5,849 bases of DNA, taken from positions 1 to 5,849 of the forward strand of contig JBFLYA010000229.1 in the NCBI GenBank assembly GCA_040757115.1, in the 5' to 3' direction. Position numbers and translations under genes: made by a program. Below, piece by piece: positions 3,081 through 5,849 of this stretch. The stretch is from a bacterium (GTDB lineage: Bacteria; UBA9089; CG2-30-40-21; SBAY01). The notes under the pieces were generated by a model that did no database searches, was not told the DNA's origin, and saw nothing but the letters and a program-made list of their open reading frames with translations. How positions within the stretch are numbered: the first letter of the stretch is position 1; the number at the start of each line of letters is the position of its first letter.

Positions 3081-5849
3081 TTTTTCAACAATGACATCAA
3101 TCACTTTTTCTTTGGATTGGTTGCCAACCGTGTCTATTGCCTGTCCGCCAATGCGATGGATACCTTCAAGAGAAATCGAGAATGCACCCTCGTATTTCTT
3201 CCACTCTCCATCATCGAGTCTGTATAGCACCTCAGCCACACCAGCGGCATCATCAATGGCGATTAATGAAAATCTGGCATCCGAATGAACATAATACCTT
3301 GAATCTAACTGGACACATCTATCTATCTCAATCTTTACCTCCGGCGGTGTCCTGTCAACAATGACATCAACTATCTCTTCCTTTGATTGATTACCAACCG
3401 TATCTATTGCTCGAAATCCAATACGGTGGTTGCCTTCATCCGCAATCGAAAATGCCCCATTGTATCTCTTCCAATCTCCATTATCTATTTTGCATAACAC
3501 CTCAGCCACACCCGAGGTATTATCACCGGCGATTAATGAAAATCTGGTATGCGGATGAACAAAACTCCCGGATTTGCGGTCTATCTCAATCTTTATTTCC
3601 GGTGGTGTGTTGTCAACAATGACATCAAGCATTTGCTCCTTTGATTGATTACCAACCATATCCACTGCTCGAAATCCAATTCGATGACTACCTTCCTGGC
3701 TAATCGAGAATGCACCCGTGTATCTTTTCCATTCCTCATCATCTATTTTGCATAGCACCTCAGCCACACCAGCGGCATTATCACCGGCGATTAATGAAAA
3801 TCTGGTATGCGGATGAATAAAACTCCCTGCTCTTCTATCGAGTTCAATCTTTATTTCCGGCGGGGTATTATCCACAATGACATCAAGCACTTGCTCCTTT
3901 GATTGATTGCCAACCATATCTACTGCTCGAAATCCAATTCGATGACTGCCTTCCTGTGAGAGCGAAAATGTGCCGCTGTATCTCTTCCATTCCTTATTAT
4001 TATCGAGCCGATATAACACCTCACTCACACCACAGACATCATCAATGGCTATTAGTGAAAATTTAGTCTGCGAATGAACAAAACAACCGAATTTGCGGTC
4101 TATATCAATCTGGACTTCCGGCGGTGTCCTATCAACAATAATATTAACCATCTTTTCCTCTGATAGATTGCCAAGGGGGTCTATTGCTCGGAATCCAATC
4201 TGGTGAATACCCTCCTCAACTATCGAAAACGCTCCCATGTATCTCTTCCACTTCTCATTATCAATCTTGCATTGCACCTCAGTCACACCCGAGGCATTAT
4301 CACTGGCAATTAATGAGAATTTGGTTTGCGGATGAACAAAACTGCCTGATTTGCGGTCTATATCAATTTTTATCTCCGGTGGAGTATTGTCAACGATGAC
4401 ATCAATTACATTTTCCTTTGATTGATTGCCAACCGTATCTGCGGCTCGGAATCCAATCTGATGATTACCTTCCTGCGAAATCGAAAATAGCCCGTTGTAT
4501 CTCTTCCACTCCTCATTATCAATTTTGTATAATACCTCAGTCAGACCCGAGGCATTATCACTGGCGATTAATGAAAACTTGCTCTGCGGATGAACAAAAT
4601 TGCCTGATTTGCGGTCTATGTCAATCCTTATCTCCGGTGGTGTATTGTCAACGATGACATCAAGGACATTTTCCTTTGATTGATTGCCAACCGTATCTGC
4701 GGCTCGGAATCCAATTCGATGATTACCTTCCCGGCTAATCGAAAATGCCCCGGTGTATTTCTTCCATTTCTCATTATCTATCCGGTATATCACCTCACCG
4801 ACCCCGGCGACATCATCAATGGCGACTAATGAAAATCTGGTCTGCGAATGAACAAAACAACCAGATTTGTGGTCTATGTCAATCTTTATTTCCGGTGGGG
4901 TATTATCCACAATGACATCAAGCACTTGTTCCTTTGATTGATTGCCAATATTATCTTTTGCTTGAAATCCAATCCGATGGATACCTGCTTGAGAAATTGA
5001 AAATGGTCCCGGGTATCTCTTCCATTCCTCATTATCTATCTTGTATAATACCTCAGCGACACCCGAGGCATTATCACTGGCGATTAATGAGAATCTGGTT
5101 TGCGGATGAACAAAATTGCCTGATTTTCGGTCTACATCAATCTTTACCGCTGGTGGCGTGTTATCAACAATGATATTGGTTACCATTTCTTTTGATTGAT
5201 TGCCAACCGTGTCTATTGCCACAATGCCAATCTTATGACTGCCTTCAAGAGAAATCGAAAATGTGCCGCTGTATCTCTTCCATCCCTTATTATCTATCCG
5301 ATATAACACCTCAGCCACACCCGCAACATTATCAGTGGTTATTATTGAAAATCTGGTATGTGGATGAACAAAACAACCAGATTTGTGGTCTATATCCATC
5401 TGGACCTCCGGAGGTGTATTATCAACGATGACATCAGTTATTTCTTCCTTTGACTGATTGCCAACCGTGTCTATTGCTCGGAATCCAATCCTGTGATTAC
5501 CTGACTGGCTAATCGAAAATGCCCCGGTGTATTTCTTCCATTTCTCATTATCTATCCGGTATATTACCTCACCGACCCCGGCGACATCATCACTGGCGGC
5601 TAATGAAAATCTGGTCTGCGGATGAACGAAACAGCCTGATTTTCGGTCTATATCCATCTTGACTTCTGGTGCTGTATTGTCAACAATGACATCAATCTCC
5701 TTTTCCATTGTTTGATTGCCAATCGTATCTATTGCGCTAATTCTAATCTTATGCCTGCCTTCCTGAGCAATCGAAAATGTAGCGTCGTATTTCTTCCATT
5801 CCTCATCATCTATTTTGCATAATACCTCAGCCACACCCGAGGCATTATC
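3078..5849 (-). CDS. Giant Ig-like/OmpL47-repeat surface-type protein, 5' end missing
   Basis: The visible 923 residues are the C-terminal part of a much longer protein; the frame stays open to the window edge, and the first in-frame GTG (5834) is simply a Val in a repeat. The whole visible part is a tandem of 86-residue units with the core DNASGVAEVLYKIDNEEWK, then YTGAFSISQEGSHRIGF, then A.D.VGNQSKE, DVIVDNTPPEIKIDIDR and FVHPQTRFSLIA. This is the pattern of OmpL47-type/bacterial Ig-like domains: a V.Y.ID...W..Y strand pair, then G.H.I...A.D..GN and VDNTPP linkers. Such proteins are normally exported and form rods or adhesins; the Asp-rich linkers could bind Ca2+. The protein stops right after a domain (DVIVEK) with no C-terminal anchor or sorting domain, so any anchor or signal must be upstream. 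Confidence 0.9.
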   Translation of the reverse strand, partial: DNASGVAEVLCKIDDEEWKKYDATFSIAQEGRHKIRISAIDTIGNQTMEKEIDVIVDNTAPEVKMDIDRKSGCFVHPQTRFSLAASDDVAGVGEVIYRIDNEKWKKYTGAFSISQSGNHRIGFRAIDTVGNQSKEEITDVIVDNTPPEVQMDIDHKSGCFVHPHTRFSIITTDNVAGVAEVLYRIDNKGWKRYSGTFSISLEGSHKIGIVAIDTVGNQSKEMVTNIIVDNTPPAVKIDVDRKSGNFVHPQTRFSLIASDNASGVAEVLYKIDNEEWKRYPGPFSISQAGIHRIGFQAKDNIGNQSKEQVLDVIVDNTPPEIKIDIDHKSGCFVHSQTRFSLVAIDDVAGVGEVIYRIDNEKWKKYTGAFSISREGNHRIGFRAADTVGNQSKENVLDVIVDNTPPEIRIDIDRKSGNFVHPQSKFSLIASDNASGLTEVLYKIDNEEWKRYNGLFSISQEGNHQIGFRAADTVGNQSKENVIDVIVDNTPPEIKIDIDRKSGSFVHPQTKFSLIASDNASGVTEVQCKIDNEKWKRYMGAFSIVEEGIHQIGFRAIDPLGNLSEEKMVNIIVDRTPPEVQIDIDRKFGCFVHSQTKFSLIAIDDVCGVSEVLYRLDNNKEWKRYSGTFSLSQEGSHRIGFRAVDMVGNQSKEQVLDVIVDNTPPEIKIELDRRAGSFIHPHTRFSLIAGDNAAGVAEVLCKIDDEEWKRYTGAFSISQEGSHRIGFRAVDMVGNQSKEQMLDVIVDNTPPEIKIEIDRKSGSFVHPHTRFSLIAGDNTSGVAEVLCKIDNGDWKRYNGAFSIADEGNHRIGFRAIDTVGNQSKEEIVDVIVDRTPPEVKIEIDRCVQLDSRYYVHSDARFSLIAIDDAAGVAEVLYRLDDGEWKKYEGAFSISLEGIHRIGGQAIDTVGNQSKEKVIDVIVEK
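3081..5849 (-). repeat. 258-base in-frame tandem repeat array (11 units, three-unit higher order)
   Basis: Counted from the D-N/D-D codons, unit boundaries from the window edge are 5849-5592, 5591-5334, 5333-5076, 5075-4818, 4817-4560, 4559-4302, 4301-4044, 4043-3783, 3782-3525, 3524-3255 and a shortened last unit 3254-3081. All full units are 258 bases except one with an extra codon (4043-3783) and one with four extra codons (3524-3255). DD codons begin units 2, 5, 8 and 11 (5586-5591, 4812-4817, 4038-4043 and 3249-3254), exactly every third unit. Confidence 0.92.

Noticed and set aside
3091-5431. Series of plus-strand open frames of about 65-79 codons over the repeat gene
   Set aside because: They recur with the 258-base period, have no ribosome sites and give Cys/Gln/His-rich products with no family character. 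They are antisense shadows of the repeat array.
5834-5849. GTG at 5834 as the start of the repeat protein
   Set aside because: The codon is the ordinary Val of the DNASGV repeat motif, the frame stays open to the window edge, and no Shine-Dalgarno sequence precedes it. The gene is 5'-truncated by the window.
3081-5849. CRISPR array suggested by regular repeats
   Set aside because: The period is 258 bases, a multiple of three, and the repeats form one open protein frame without separate spacers.

Overview
The window comes from a bacterium. The genes are AT-rich, all lie on the minus strand, and several carry strong Shine-Dalgarno sequences (the one at 2731-2738 extends the match to the 16S rRNA 3' end). 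The gene content is two toxin-antitoxin pairs of bacterial type, a DUF5714 protein typical of strict anaerobes, and a giant surface-type protein of OmpL47/Ig-like repeats. Together with spacers made of short tandem repeats, this suggests an uncultivated anaerobe, perhaps of a candidate phylum. The lineage cannot be fixed from the sequence alone.

The layout, read in the direction of transcription from right to left, begins with the 3' part of a very long gene (3078-5849, open at the window edge). It encodes ten complete and one partial 86-residue Ig-like repeats. A repeat-rich spacer follows (2723-3077), containing a probable TPR pseudogene scrap. A VapB/VapC-type pair (2468-2722 and 2076-2471) comes next, then a second spacer (1735-2075) with a GC-rich repeat, a long imperfect hairpin and a possible gene remnant. 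A tightly overlapping four-gene run follows: DUF5714 protein (1030-1734), small Cys-rich zinc-ribbon protein (780-1037), DinJ antitoxin (548-811) and YafQ toxin (276-551). The last 275 bases hold a second copy of the GC-rich repeat and two short-period tandem repeats.

Each toxin-antitoxin pair is a two-gene operon with a 4-base ATGA overlap, antitoxin first. Each is followed on its own strand by one copy of the same GC-rich repeat, whose core resembles one half of an integron attC site. This suggests both pairs arrived, or move, with that element. The DinJ start codon lies inside the 3' end of the zinc-ribbon gene, so the toxin pair is grafted onto the end of the DUF5714 operon.

The surface-type gene shows a second level of order. 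Features that mark one kind of repeat recur every third repeat (774 bases), and near-identical patches sit exactly three repeats apart, so the array probably grew by duplicating blocks of three.
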